Assembly (NCBI RefSeq): GCF_030010555.1
Contig: NZ_JASCQP010000011.1
Coordinates: forward strand, 124,001 to 188,000
DNA from: Halomonas rhizosphaerae
Lineage (GTDB): Bacteria > Pseudomonadota > Gammaproteobacteria > Pseudomonadales > Halomonadaceae
Direction of reading: 5' to 3'
Length of the DNA stretch: 64,000 bases
Every line of letters starts with the position of its first letter. Within the stretch, counting starts at the first letter, position 1. The notes below the pieces were generated by a model, which searched no databases, was not told the DNA's origin, and worked only from the letters and a program-made list of their open reading frames with translations. Positions 30,346-42,313 of this stretch are shown piece by piece. A program made the position numbers and the translations under genes.

Positions 30346-32349
30346 ATGCAGACCCTGATGATCCCTGAGATCGGCCACTATGCCCTGATCATTGCCCTGC
30401 TGATGGCACTGGTCCAGGGCGTGATGCCACTCGCCGGGGCGGCCACGCGCCGCCCGCTGTGGATGGCCTACGCGCGGCCCATGGCCACCGGCCAGTTCCT
30501 CTTCCTGGCCATCGCCTACGCCTGCCTGACCGCCAGCTACCTGCTGGACGACTTCAGCGTGGCCAACGTGGCCAACAACTCCAACTCGATGCTGCCCTGG
30601 TACTACAAGGCCAGCGCCGTGTGGGGCAACCACGAGGGGTCGGTGCTGCTGTGGAGCCTGATCCTGGCCGGCTGGAGCTTCGCGGTGAGCCGCTTCTCGC
30701 GGGAGCTGCCCCGCGACATGCTGGCGAGGGTGATGGGCGTGATGGGGCTGGTCAGCGTCGGCTTCCTGGCCTTCGTGCTGATCACCTCCAACCCCTTCGA
30801 GCGGCTGCTGCCCAACGTCCCCCAGGACGGCGCCGACCTCAATCCGCTGCTGCAGGACTTTGGCCTGATCGTCCACCCGCCGATGCTCTACATGGGCTAC
30901 GTGGGCTTCTCGGTGGTCTTCGCCTTCGCCATCGCCGCCCTGCTGGGCGGGCGCCTGGATGCGGCCTGGACCCGCTGGGCGCGGCCCTGGACCAATATCG
31001 CCTGGGCCTTCCTCACCGTGGGCATCGCCCTGGGCAGCTGGTGGGCCTACTACGAGCTGGGCTGGGGCGGCTGGTGGTTCTGGGACCCGGTCGAGAACGC
31101 CTCGCTGCTGCCCTGGCTGGCCGGCACGGCGCTGATCCACTCCCTGGCGGTGACCGAGAAGCGCGGCGCCTTCAAGAGCTGGACGGTGCTGCTGGCGATC
31201 ACCACCTTCTCGCTGTCGCTGATGGGCACCTTCCTGGTGCGCTCGGGCGTGCTCACCTCGGTGCATGCCTTCGCCAACGATCCCTCCCGCGGGCTCTTCA
31301 TCCTGGTGCTGCTGGGCATCACCGTGGGGCTCTCGCTGCTGCTGTTCGCCCTGCGCGCCCCACGGGTCAGCCACCAGGTCGGCTTCAGCTGGCTCTCCCG
31401 TGACGCCCTGCTGCTGATCAACAACATCCTGCTGGTGATCATGACCGTCACGGTGCTGCTCGGCACGGTCTACCCGCTGCTGCTCGATGCCCTGAACCTC
31501 GGCAAGATCAGCGTGGGCCCCCCCTACTTCAATGCCCTCTTCGTGCCGCTGACGGTGGTGCTCTGCCTGTTCATGGGGCTGGGTCCCCTGGCGCGCTGGA
31601 AGCATACCCCGGCCCGTGACCTCTTCCGGCGCAGCTGGCTCGCCGGCCTGGCGGCCCTGGCGATCGGCGCGGTTGCCCCGCTGCTCTATCGCGGCGAGTG
31701 GAACCTCAAGGTGAGCCTGGGCGTCGTTATCGCCCTGTGGATCGTGCTGCCCATGGCCCGCGACCTCTGGGCCAAGTCCCGGCACTCCGCCGGCCGCGTG
31801 GCCGGCATCAGGCGCCTCTCCCTGGCCTACTGGGGCATGATCCTCGGCCATCTGGGCATCGCGGTGACCATCATCGGCGTCACCGTGGTCTCCAACTACG
31901 CCATCGAGCGCAACGTGCGCATGGGCGTGGGCGACAGCGTCGAGGTGGTCGGTTACACCTTCACCATGACCGAGCTCGCCAACCGGCGTGGGCCGAACTA
32001 CCTGGCGGACACCGCCGAGATCGAGGTGCGCCGCGGCGACAGCCAGCGCAGCTTCACCATGACCCCCGAGAAGCGCCTCTACATCGCCCGTGGCATGCCG
32101 ATGACTCAGGTCGCGCTGCGCCCCGGCCTGTTCCGCGACCTCTACGTCGCCATGGGCGAGGACCTGGAAGACGGCAGCTGGGCGATGCGCATCCAGTACA
32201 AGCCCTTCGTGCGCTGGCTGTGGCTGGGGGCGCTGCTGATGGCCTTCGGCGGCGTGCTGGCCGTGGCGGATCGGCGCTATCGTCGCGCCGTGACGGCCCG
32301 CGACCCGGAACGCGCGGTGGCTGCCGAGCCTCGGGAGGCCACCACATGA
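30346..32349 (+). CDS. ccmF: Cytochrome c heme lyase subunit CcmF
   Basis: 667-residue multi-span membrane protein that ligates heme to apocytochrome c in the periplasm. The WWD domain is ELGWGGWWFWDPVENASLLPW. Other family blocks are NNSNSMLPWYYKASAVWGNHEGS and VHPPMLYMGYVG with heme-ligand histidines, plus a large C-terminal periplasmic domain. The ATG at 30346 is preferred over the GTG at 30340 because GGAG is well spaced. It ends overlapping ccmG as ATGA. Confidence 0.96.
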   Translation: MQTLMIPEIGHYALIIALLMALVQGVMPLAGAATRRPLWMAYARPMATGQFLFLAIAYACLTASYLLDDFSVANVANNSNSMLPWYYKASAVWGNHEGSVLLWSLILAGWSFAVSRFSRELPRDMLARVMGVMGLVSVGFLAFVLITSNPFERLLPNVPQDGADLNPLLQDFGLIVHPPMLYMGYVGFSVVFAFAIAALLGGRLDAAWTRWARPWTNIAWAFLTVGIALGSWWAYYELGWGGWWFWDPVENASLLPWLAGTALIHSLAVTEKRGAFKSWTVLLAITTFSLSLMGTFLVRSGVLTSVHAFANDPSRGLFILVLLGITVGLSLLLFALRAPRVSHQVGFSWLSRDALLLINNILLVIMTVTVLLGTVYPLLLDALNLGKISVGPPYFNALFVPLTVVLCLFMGLGPLARWKHTPARDLFRRSWLAGLAALAIGAVAPLLYRGEWNLKVSLGVVIALWIVLPMARDLWAKSRHSAGRVAGIRRLSLAYWGMILGHLGIAVTIIGVTVVSNYAIERNVRMGVGDSVEVVGYTFTMTELANRRGPNYLADTAEIEVRRGDSQRSFTMTPEKRLYIARGMPMTQVALRPGLFRDLYVAMGEDLEDGSWAMRIQYKPFVRWLWLGALLMAFGGVLAVADRRYRRAVTARDPERAVAAEPREATT

Positions 32350-32873
32350 AGCGTCGCCTGCTGCTGCTCCTGCCGCTGGTCGGCTTCCTGGTGCTCGGCG
32401 CCTTCCTCTACATGGGATTGTCGATCAATCCCTTCGAGCGCGACTCGGCGCTGATGGCCCGGGAGTTTCCGGCCTTCGAGCTCACCACCCTCGAGGATCC
32501 CGAGCGGGTGGTGGATGCTTCCCTGCTCGAGGGCGAGGTCACCCTGGTCAACGTCTGGGGCGAATGGTGCCCGACCTGCAAGCAGGAGATGCCGCAGCTG
32601 CTCGACCTCGCCGATCGCGGCGTGCGCCTGGTGGGGGTCGACTACAAGGATACCCGGGAGAAGGGACGCGAGTTCCTCACCGAGTTCGGCAACCCCTTCG
32701 AGGTCAACATCTTCGACCCGGAGGGCAGCCTGGGCTTCGAGCTGGGCGTCTACGGGGCCCCGGAGACCTTCCTGGTCGATCGCGAGGGCATCATCCGCTA
32801 TCACCATACCGGCTACATCCGGCCGGAGGACGTGCGCGAGACGATACTGCCGGAGGTGGAAAGATGGCGCTGA
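32346..32873 (+). CDS. ccmG: Periplasmic thiol:disulfide interchange protein CcmG/DsbE
   Basis: 175-residue membrane-anchored thioredoxin-fold reductant that keeps apocytochrome cysteines reduced. The N-terminal anchor is LLLLLPLVGFLVLGAFLYMG. The active-site C75-P-T-C78 is in WGEWCPTCKQEMPQL, and the cis-Pro is in YGAPETFLVD. It overlaps ccmF by 4 nt (ATGA) and ccmH by 10 nt, so it is tightly coupled in the operon. Confidence 0.96.
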   Translation: MKRRLLLLLPLVGFLVLGAFLYMGLSINPFERDSALMAREFPAFELTTLEDPERVVDASLLEGEVTLVNVWGEWCPTCKQEMPQLLDLADRGVRLVGVDYKDTREKGREFLTEFGNPFEVNIFDPEGSLGFELGVYGAPETFLVDREGIIRYHHTGYIRPEDVRETILPEVERWR

Positions 32874-33331
32874 TCACCCGACTGCTGCTGTGTGCCCTGT
32901 TGCTGTGGCCCACCCTGGGCCAGGCGGCGGTGGAGGTTCGCGAGTTCGATGACCCGGTCACCGAGCAGCGCTACCGCGACCTCACCGCGACCCTGCGCTG
33001 CCCCAAGTGCGAGAACCAGGCCATCGACGACTCCGACTCGCCCATCGCCGGCGACATGCGCGAACGGGTCTATCTCCAGCTCCAGGACGGCCGTTCCGAC
33101 AAGGAGATCCTCGACTTCATGGTCAACCGCTTCGGTGACTATGTGCTCTACAACCCGCGCCTCGAGGGACGCACCCTGCTGCTGTGGGGGCTCCCCGCCG
33201 GCCTGGTGCTGCTGGGCGCCTTGGTGGTGGTGCTCATGGTGCGTGCCCGCCGGCGCACCTCGGCCCGCGACCTGAGCGCCGAGGAACGGGCGCGCCTGGA
33301 TGCCCTGATCAAACGCGAGAGGACCGAATGA
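32864..33331 (+). CDS. ccmH: Cytochrome c-type biogenesis protein CcmH (thiol-reductase part)
   Basis: 155-residue periplasmic protein with a cleavable-looking signal peptide (LITRLLLCALLLWPTLGQAA), the redox motif C46-P-K-C49 (LRCPKCENQAIDDSDS) and a C-terminal membrane anchor (LLLWGLPAGLVLLGALVVVL). It is the short CcmH/CcmL form, with CcmI encoded separately, unlike the fused E. coli CcmH. It overlaps both neighbours. Confidence 0.95.
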   Translation: MALITRLLLCALLLWPTLGQAAVEVREFDDPVTEQRYRDLTATLRCPKCENQAIDDSDSPIAGDMRERVYLQLQDGRSDKEILDFMVNRFGDYVLYNPRLEGRTLLLWGLPAGLVLLGALVVVLMVRARRRTSARDLSAEERARLDALIKRERTE

Positions 33332-34572
33332 CCCTGTTATGGATCGCCCTTGCCCTGCTGCTGCTGCCGGCCCTGTGGCTGCTGGTCGCCCCCCTGCGGC
33401 GCGCCGCCGCCGTGAGTGCCGCCCAGCGTGATCATGAGGCCAACGACCGCACGACCGACCAGAACCTGGCCATCTACCGCCGCCGGCTGGCCTCGCTGGA
33501 GGCCGCCCGGGAGCGAGGCGACATCGACCCGGCGCGTTTCGAGGAGGATCGTCTCGAGCTCGAGCGCAGCCTGCTCGAGGACACCGAGCACCTGGAGCGT
33601 GCGCCCCTGAAGTCGGCCGCGTCCGGCAAGCTGGCGGTGCCGCTGGTGATGGTGGCCGTCGTGCTGGCCAGCGCCTTCTGGTATGTCCAGAAGGGGGCCG
33701 AGGGCGACCTCACCCTCTACACGGTCCAGCAGCAGGTGATGAACGACCCCGAGGCGTCATTGCCGATGCTGGTCGAGCGGCTCGAGGAACAGGCCGCCCG
33801 CCAGCCCGACAACCCCAACGTCTGGCGGGCGCTGTTCCCGCTCTACCGTGACAGCGGCCGCACCGCCGAGGCCACCCGCACCCTGGAGCGGCTGGTCGAG
33901 CTCGAGGGGCGCCAGCCCGGGCTGCTGGCCGAGCTGGCACAGATCCGCTACTTCGCCGCCGGCCGCGAGATGACCGACGAGGTCCAGACGCTGGTCGACG
34001 AGGTGCTGGCGATGGATTCCAGCCAGCCTACGGTGCTTGGCATGCTCGGCATCGATGCCTTCGACGACGGTGACTACGAGACCGCCATCGACCGGTGGCG
34101 TCGGGCCATCGCCGGCATGGATGACCCCGATACCGCCGACGCCCTGCGCCAGGGCATCCGCGTCGCCCAGCAGCGCCTGGGGATCGCGCCGGACGAGGCC
34201 GAGCAGGCCGTCGCCGAGGGGCCCGGCATCGCCGTCAGGGTTCGCCTGGCGGACGACCTCGCCGGTCGGCTCGACGCCGATGCCACCGTCTTCGTGGTGG
34301 CCCGGGACCTCGAAGGGGAGCTGCCGCCGCTGGCCGTGGCCCAGGCCCGGCTGGACGAGCTGCCGCTCACCGTGGTGCTCGATGATGGCCGCTCCATGTC
34401 CCCCCAGGCGCGGATCTCCCAGGTCGACGAGGCGCGGCTGATGGTTCGGGTTTCCGAGAGTGGCCAGGCCACGCCCCAGCCCGGCGATCTGCTCGGTACC
34501 CTCGAGGGGGTGACGGTGGGCGATACCGATGGCGAGCCCGTCGAGGTGGTGATCGACCGGGTCGTCGAGTAA
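33328..34572 (+). CDS. ccmI: Cytochrome c-type biogenesis protein CcmI
   Basis: 414-residue apocytochrome c chaperone of the heme-ligation complex. There are two transmembrane segments (about residues 3-21 and 101-117), with a coiled-coil cytoplasmic loop between them (YRRRLASLEAARERGDID). The periplasmic part has TPR-like helices (PDNPNVWRALFPLYRDSGR, YETAIDRWRRAI) and a beta-rich C-terminal domain. The ATG overlaps the ccmH stop. It is the last ccm gene; smc begins 4 bp later. Confidence 0.93.
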   Translation: MTLLWIALALLLLPALWLLVAPLRRAAAVSAAQRDHEANDRTTDQNLAIYRRRLASLEAARERGDIDPARFEEDRLELERSLLEDTEHLERAPLKSAASGKLAVPLVMVAVVLASAFWYVQKGAEGDLTLYTVQQQVMNDPEASLPMLVERLEEQAARQPDNPNVWRALFPLYRDSGRTAEATRTLERLVELEGRQPGLLAELAQIRYFAAGREMTDEVQTLVDEVLAMDSSQPTVLGMLGIDAFDDGDYETAIDRWRRAIAGMDDPDTADALRQGIRVAQQRLGIAPDEAEQAVAEGPGIAVRVRLADDLAGRLDADATVFVVARDLEGELPPLAVAQARLDELPLTVVLDDGRSMSPQARISQVDEARLMVRVSESGQATPQPGDLLGTLEGVTVGDTDGEPVEVVIDRVVE

Positions 34573-34576
34573 GCCC

Positions 34577-37500
34577 ATGCGCCTCACGTCGATCCGCCTG
34601 GTGGGGTTCAAGTCCTTTGTCGATCCGGTCACTGTGCCCTTCGACGGCAACATGACCGCTATCGTGGGGCCCAACGGCTGCGGCAAGTCCAACATCATCG
34701 ACGCGGTGCGCTGGGTGATGGGCGAGTCGTCGGCCAAGACCCTGCGCGGCGAGTCGATGACCGACGTCATCTTCAACGGCTCCACCGGCCGAAAGCCGGT
34801 GGGGCTCGCCTCCATCGAGCTGCATTTCGACAACCGTGACGGCGCCATGGGCGGCGCTTATGCCCAGTACGCCGAGATCGCCGTCAAGCGCCAGGTCACC
34901 CGCGACGCCCAGTCCAGCTACTTCTTCAACGGCCAGAAGTGCCGTCGCCGCGACATCGCCGACCTCTTCCTGGGCACCGGCCTGGGGCCGCGCTCCTATG
35001 CCATCATCGGCCAGGGCATGATCTCTCGACTGATCGAGGCACGCCCCGAGGAGCTGCGCTCGACCCTCGAGGAGGCCGCCGGCATCTCCAAGTACAAGGA
35101 GCGACGCCGCGAGACCGAGAACCGCATGCGGCGCACCCAGGAAAACCTGGAGCGCCTGGAGGACATCCGCGAGGAACTCGACAAGCAGCTCGAGCGGCTC
35201 AAGCGCCAGGCCGAGGCGGCGCGTCGCTACCAGACCCTCAAGCAGGAGGAGCATCGCCTCAAGGGCGAGCTGGCCCTGCTGCGCGGCCGCGCCCTGCGCG
35301 CCAGCCAGACCGAGGAGGAGACCCGCGTCCGCGAGCTGGAGACCGCCGTGGAGCGTGAGGTACTCGGCATGCGCCAGGCCGAGAGCCGCCTGGAGGAGGC
35401 CCGCGCCGAGCACGACCGCCTCGCCGAGGAGCTCGACGGCCGGCAGTCGAGTTTCTTCGAGACCACCACTGCCATCGCCCGCCTGGAGCAGGACCTGGAG
35501 CACACCCGCGCCCGCGACCAGCAGCTGGCCCGCGACCTCGAGGCCGCCCGTCACGAGCTCGCCGAGCTCGCTCGTCTCGGCGACGACGACGGCGAACGCC
35601 TGGCCCACCTGGACGTGCGCCTCGAGACCCTGGGGCCGGAACAGGAGGAGGTGGCGGAGCAGCTCGCCGAACTGGAGGCCGCCCTGGAGGAAGCCGAACC
35701 CCGTGCCGAGGAGGCCGACGCCGCCTGGGAGAGCTTCGGCGAGCGGTGGCAGGCGCAGAGCCGCGAGGCGGAGCGCGCCCAGGACCGGCTGCGCGACCTG
35801 GAGAGTCGACTCGAGCGCCTGGCCGCCGACGAGCGTCGTCGTCGCCAGCAGCATGAGGAGCTGCCCGACATCGCCGGCCTGGGTGATCAGCGCCGTGAAC
35901 TGGCCGAACGTCATGCCGAGCTCGAGGAGCGCCTGGCCGAGATCGAGGCGCGCCGCGGCGAGCATCAGGCCAGCCGCGACGGCGCCCGGGAGCAGGTGCG
36001 CGAGGCCGAGGGGGCCCGCGAGGCCGACCGCCAGCGGCGCAGCACCCTGCAGGGCGAGCTGGCCTCGCTGGAGGCGCTGATCCAGGCGGCCCTGGCCGAT
36101 CACGACGAGGCCCTGGATGCGCACCTGGCCGCCCATGGCCTGGGTCAGCAGCCCCGTCTCGGTGAGGCCCTCGAGGTCGAGCCCGGCTGGGAGGAGGCGG
36201 TCTCCTGGGTGCTGGCGCCCTGGCTGCGCGCGCGACTGGTGTCGCTGCCCGACACCCGCGAGGCCCTGGCCTCGCCGCCGGACGCCGAACTCGGCCTGCT
36301 CGAGGCCGCCGAGTCGTCTGCCCCGACCGACAGCCTGGCGGCTAGGGTGCGCGGTGCCGGGGCGGCCGGCCAGTGGCTGGCGGGCATCCGCTGCGTCGCC
36401 GACCGCGAGGCGGCCTGGTCGGCCCGCGAGGGCCTGGCGGGCGGCGAGAGCCTGATCACCCCTGATGGCCTCTGGCTGGGACCCGGCTGGGTGCGCCATC
36501 GTGGCGCCGGCAACGGTCCGGATGCCCTGCTGGTCAGCCGTCGCCGTGAGGCGGAGGTGCGTGATGAGCTGGCCGAGGTGGAAGCCCGCCTCGCCGACCA
36601 GGACCGCCACCTCGAGGAGGCCGCGGCGCGGGTCGAGCAGGCCGAGGCGGACCTGGAGCAGGCGCGACTCGAAGAGCGCGAGCTGGAACAGCAGCGCCAG
36701 CAGCTGGCCGTCCAGGAGAGCGGGCTGGCCAGCCGACTCGAGCACCTGGAGGGGCGTGCCGCCGAACTCGCCGAGGAGCTCGACGGCCTGGCCGAATCCC
36801 GTGAGGAGGCCCTGTTGGCCCTCGAGGAGTCGCGCGAACAGTGGCAGGCGGCGATGACACGGCTGGAGGAGGGGGCCGAGACCCGAGAGCGGCTCGAGCG
36901 GGAGCGTCGCGAGGCCCGCGAGACGCTGGCCGCGCTGCGGGCCCGGCAGCGTCCCCTGGCCGAGCAGGCGCAGCGCCTGGCCCTGGAGCAGGAGCGCACC
37001 GTGACCGAACGCAACGGGCTGGCCGAACAGCTGGGCCGCGCCGGCGAGTCGCGGGAGCGCCTCGAGTTGCGCTGTGCCGAGCTCGAGGAAGCGCGCGAAG
37101 GCCTCCATGAGCCCGACGAGGAACGTCGCGAGCGGCTCGACGAACTGCTGGAGCGCCGCGAACGCGAGGAGCGCGTGCTCAACGAGACCCGCGCCCGGGC
37201 CGCCGAACTGGTCGAGCGGCTGCGCGAGGACGAGCAGGCCCGCCAGGGCCACGAGCGCAGCCTCGAGGGCATCCGCGAGCGCCTCCAGGAGTCGCGCATG
37301 CAGGTCCAGGCCCTCTCCCTCAAGGCCGAGGCCCAGGACGAGCAGCTCGCCGAGCTGAACCACGACGCCGCGAGCCTGTCCGAGTCTCTTGACCCCAACG
37401 CCACCGAGTCCTCCTGGCAGGCCCGGCTGGAGGAGGTCGGCGAGCGCGTCCGCCGGCTGGGGGCCATCAACCTGGCGGCCATCGAGGAGTACGACCAGCA

Positions 37501-38071
37501 GGCCGAGCGCCGCGACTACCTGGAGGCCCAGCATGCCGAGCTCTCCGAGGCGCTGGAGACCCTGGACCGGGCCATCCGGCGCATCGACCAGGAAACCCGG
37601 ACGCGATTCCGCGACACCTTCGAGCGAGTCAATGCCGGCCTGCAGGCACTTTTCCCGCGGGTATTCGGCGGGGGAACCGCGTGGTTGACCCTGACCGGCG
37701 AGGATTTGCTGGAAACCGGGGTGGCCATCATGGCGCGTCCCCCCGGCAAGAAGAACAGCACCATTCATCTTCTCTCCGGTGGAGAAAAGGCGCTCACCGC
37801 CCTGTCGATGGTATTTGCCATCTTCCAGCTCAATCCGGCGCCCTTCTGCATGCTCGACGAGGTGGATGCCCCGCTGGATGATGCCAATGTGGGACGCTAC
37901 GCGAAGCTGGTGAAGGAGATGTCCGACACCGTCCAGTTCATCTACATCACCCACAACAAGATCGCCATGGAGGCATCGGAACGCTTGATGGGGGTGACCA
38001 TGCAGGAGCCCGGGGTATCACGCCTGGTGTCGGTCGGCGTCGAGGAGGCCGCGGCCCTGGCCGAGGCCTGA
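34577..38071 (+). CDS. smc: Chromosome partition protein Smc
   Basis: 1164-residue SMC ATPase for chromosome condensation and segregation. Walker A is VGPNGCGKSNIIDAVRW (about residues 30-46). Two very long Glu/Arg-rich coiled coils flank a hinge around residues 510-640. The C-terminal head has the signature HLLSGGEKALTALSM and Walker B FCMLDEVDAPLDDANVGRY. It is a true Smc rather than MukB, consistent with a non-enteric gammaproteobacterium. It starts 4 bp after ccmI with a poor ribosome site, so translation may be coupled. zipA is 226 bp downstream. Confidence 0.96.
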   Translation: MRLTSIRLVGFKSFVDPVTVPFDGNMTAIVGPNGCGKSNIIDAVRWVMGESSAKTLRGESMTDVIFNGSTGRKPVGLASIELHFDNRDGAMGGAYAQYAEIAVKRQVTRDAQSSYFFNGQKCRRRDIADLFLGTGLGPRSYAIIGQGMISRLIEARPEELRSTLEEAAGISKYKERRRETENRMRRTQENLERLEDIREELDKQLERLKRQAEAARRYQTLKQEEHRLKGELALLRGRALRASQTEEETRVRELETAVEREVLGMRQAESRLEEARAEHDRLAEELDGRQSSFFETTTAIARLEQDLEHTRARDQQLARDLEAARHELAELARLGDDDGERLAHLDVRLETLGPEQEEVAEQLAELEAALEEAEPRAEEADAAWESFGERWQAQSREAERAQDRLRDLESRLERLAADERRRRQQHEELPDIAGLGDQRRELAERHAELEERLAEIEARRGEHQASRDGAREQVREAEGAREADRQRRSTLQGELASLEALIQAALADHDEALDAHLAAHGLGQQPRLGEALEVEPGWEEAVSWVLAPWLRARLVSLPDTREALASPPDAELGLLEAAESSAPTDSLAARVRGAGAAGQWLAGIRCVADREAAWSAREGLAGGESLITPDGLWLGPGWVRHRGAGNGPDALLVSRRREAEVRDELAEVEARLADQDRHLEEAAARVEQAEADLEQARLEERELEQQRQQLAVQESGLASRLEHLEGRAAELAEELDGLAESREEALLALEESREQWQAAMTRLEEGAETRERLERERREARETLAALRARQRPLAEQAQRLALEQERTVTERNGLAEQLGRAGESRERLELRCAELEEAREGLHEPDEERRERLDELLERREREERVLNETRARAAELVERLREDEQARQGHERSLEGIRERLQESRMQVQALSLKAEAQDEQLAELNHDAASLSESLDPNATESSWQARLEEVGERVRRLGAINLAAIEEYDQQAERRDYLEAQHAELSEALETLDRAIRRIDQETRTRFRDTFERVNAGLQALFPRVFGGGTAWLTLTGEDLLETGVAIMARPPGKKNSTIHLLSGGEKALTALSMVFAIFQLNPAPFCMLDEVDAPLDDANVGRYAKLVKEMSDTVQFIYITHNKIAMEASERLMGVTMQEPGVSRLVSVGVEEAAALAEA

Positions 38072-38297
38072 TGGGCTTGAACGTGAACGGCAAACGGGTT
38101 AACAAGGAAGATAATGAATACTGCATTGCACGGAAGCACGGGGAACCTGAAGGGCGATTGCGAAGGGCCCGGTCGGGTTGCGGCACGAAAATGCCGAGCT
38201 TGACAAATAAAAAAAGTGGCCCTTTTTTTGGCAATCGCGCTATGCTGTTGACGGACAACCATCAGGCATGGCGCCTTAGCAAAAGGCATGACGACCC

Positions 38298-39857
38298 ATG
38301 GAACTAAGAGAGTGGCTGATCATACTAGGGCTGGCGCTGGTGACCCTCATCGTCATCGATGGTGTGCGTCGCCTGCAGCGTCAGCGTCGTGTTCCACGTC
38401 TCGACCAGGTCTCGGACCGGGACGAGCGTGGCCCCACGGGGAACGACGAGGACCCTGAAGCCGCGGCCCGCGCGGCCGAAATCAACTGGGAGCTGCCCAA
38501 CGGAGGGGCGCGGGTCGTCAGGCCGGCGGAAGACCGGGGGGTACAATCCAAGCCCAAGCTGCAGCGCCAGGAGCACCCCGGCCCCTCGCGGGTGCTGGCG
38601 GAGTTTCGGCGGCATGCCGAAGGCCCCGAGACATCGGGCAGCCGGCCGGCAGGTGGCGGCGAGCGTGAGCCGAGCGTCGCCCGTCCTGCCGCCGAGGCAC
38701 GGGAGACCTTCCGGCCGGTGAACCGTGAGCCTGAGTTCAGGGCGCAGCGCGATCCCGAGCGCAGTGCTCATGCCTCCACCTCCCGGGATCCGGCGGCGGA
38801 GGGGGCGATTGCTGCGCAAAACGAGGCCGACGAGCGCCGCGAGCCGGGGCTCTCGAGCCTGGATGGCCTGGACGAGAAGGCCAAGGAGACTACGGCGATG
38901 CAGGACACCCAGCCCCTGGCGGCCGACCCCGAGGATCATGACGCCTACGCCGACGAGGAGCATTACCGCCTGGTGGACCTCGAGGGCATGGGCGATTCCC
39001 TCAAGAGCGGTTCCAGGCGGGTGGGCTCCTCCATGCAGCGCTTCGGGGCCTCCCTGCAGAAGAGCCTCGCCGAGCGGCGTGAGCACAAGCGCAGCGAGAA
39101 GGTCCGCCGCGAGCAGGAGCGTGCCGAGAAGGCCGCTCGCGAGGCGGCGCGTCGGCAGCAGGCCGAGGACGAGAAGGCCGTCCAGGAGGCCGAACGGCGT
39201 CGCTTGGAGGCCGAGGCGGTCGCCTCCGCCGATGACGATGACCCGCTCTTCACGCCCTCCCGCAGCCAGCGGCAGGCGCCCGAGGAGGCGCCGGTCGAGG
39301 CCGCGATGGATGACGTGGCCCCGCGCGACGACGTGGTGCGCACCCACCCGGTGCTGGAAAGGGCCCTTCGCCATGACGTCAACGCCGAGCATGCCCGCGA
39401 GACCCTGAGCCAGGCCGACGAGATCATCGTCATCAGCGTGATGTCCCGGGACGAGGCGGGCTTCTCCGGTACGGCACTGCTCGACCTGATGCTGGCCTGT
39501 GGGCTGCGCTACGGACGCGACATGGGCATCTTCCATCGCTTCGAGACCGAGGATCCCGAGAGCCGCCTGCAGTTCTCCATGGTCAACGTGGTCAAGCCGG
39601 GGACCTTCCCCATCGAGGCCATGGACGACTTCCGGACCCAGGGCATCACCCTGCTGATGCCGCTGCCGGGCGCCAGCGATACCGCGGCCGCCTTCGAGGC
39701 GATGGTCGAGACCGCCATGGTCATCGTCCGCCACCTCGGCGGCGAGCTGAAGGACGAGAACCAGAGCGTGATGACCGCCCAGACCGTGGAGTTCGCCCGC
39801 CAGCGGGTCCAGGAGTTCGAGCGGCGCAACCGCCTCAACCGCTACCAGGTGAACTAG
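38298..39857 (+). CDS. zipA: Cell division protein ZipA
   Basis: 519-residue division protein that tethers FtsZ to the inner membrane. The N-terminal transmembrane helix is LIILGLALVTLIVIDGV (about residues 7-23). Then comes an unusually long charged linker (about 24-370) containing an Arg/Glu/Ala-rich helix, ending in the C-terminal FtsZ-binding domain (EIIVISVMSRDEAGFSG to RVQEFERRNRLNRY). E. coli ZipA is 328 residues; the extra length is all linker. An AT-rich 226-bp upstream region holds a TTGACA at 38200. ligA follows, as in E. coli and pseudomonads. Confidence 0.93.
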   Translation: MELREWLIILGLALVTLIVIDGVRRLQRQRRVPRLDQVSDRDERGPTGNDEDPEAAARAAEINWELPNGGARVVRPAEDRGVQSKPKLQRQEHPGPSRVLAEFRRHAEGPETSGSRPAGGGEREPSVARPAAEARETFRPVNREPEFRAQRDPERSAHASTSRDPAAEGAIAAQNEADERREPGLSSLDGLDEKAKETTAMQDTQPLAADPEDHDAYADEEHYRLVDLEGMGDSLKSGSRRVGSSMQRFGASLQKSLAERREHKRSEKVRREQERAEKAAREAARRQQAEDEKAVQEAERRRLEAEAVASADDDDPLFTPSRSQRQAPEEAPVEAAMDDVAPRDDVVRTHPVLERALRHDVNAEHARETLSQADEIIVISVMSRDEAGFSGTALLDLMLACGLRYGRDMGIFHRFETEDPESRLQFSMVNVVKPGTFPIEAMDDFRTQGITLLMPLPGASDTAAAFEAMVETAMVIVRHLGGELKDENQSVMTAQTVEFARQRVQEFERRNRLNRYQVN

Positions 39858-39883
39858 CGGTAAGCCTCGAGCGGCAAGCCGGA
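39856..39883 (+). repeat. Two imperfect 14-bp repeats after the zipA stop
   Basis: AGCGGTAAGCCTCG and AGCGGCAAGCCGGA (10/14 identical) directly abut the zipA stop codon and precede a terminator hairpin. They have the same AGC-N3-(A/G)-AGC layout as the repeats after pit and guaB. Confidence 0.4.
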
Positions 39884-39887
39884 AGAG

Positions 39888-39921
39888 GAACAACCCCATG
39901 AATCCATGGGGTTGTTCTGTT
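39888..39921 (+). terminator. Terminator between zipA and ligA
   Basis: A 13-bp perfect stem (39888-39900/39905-39917) with a 4-nt loop is followed by TGTTAT. The T-tract is short, but the stem is very strong. Confidence 0.65.
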
Positions 39922-39939
39922 ATCAGGGATGCGGAATGA

Positions 39940-42302
<2,363 letters not shown>

Positions 42303-42313
42303 CGCCGCATTAT

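Noticed and set aside
27464-34576. ccm cluster considered as horizontally acquired
   Set aside because: Base composition and codon use match the surrounding core, and the gene order is the standard ccmABCDEFGHI.
34367-37954. 1195-codon open frame on the minus strand opposite smc
   Set aside because: Leu/Gly-rich mirror of the smc coiled coil; Smc head motifs at both ends prove the plus-strand gene.
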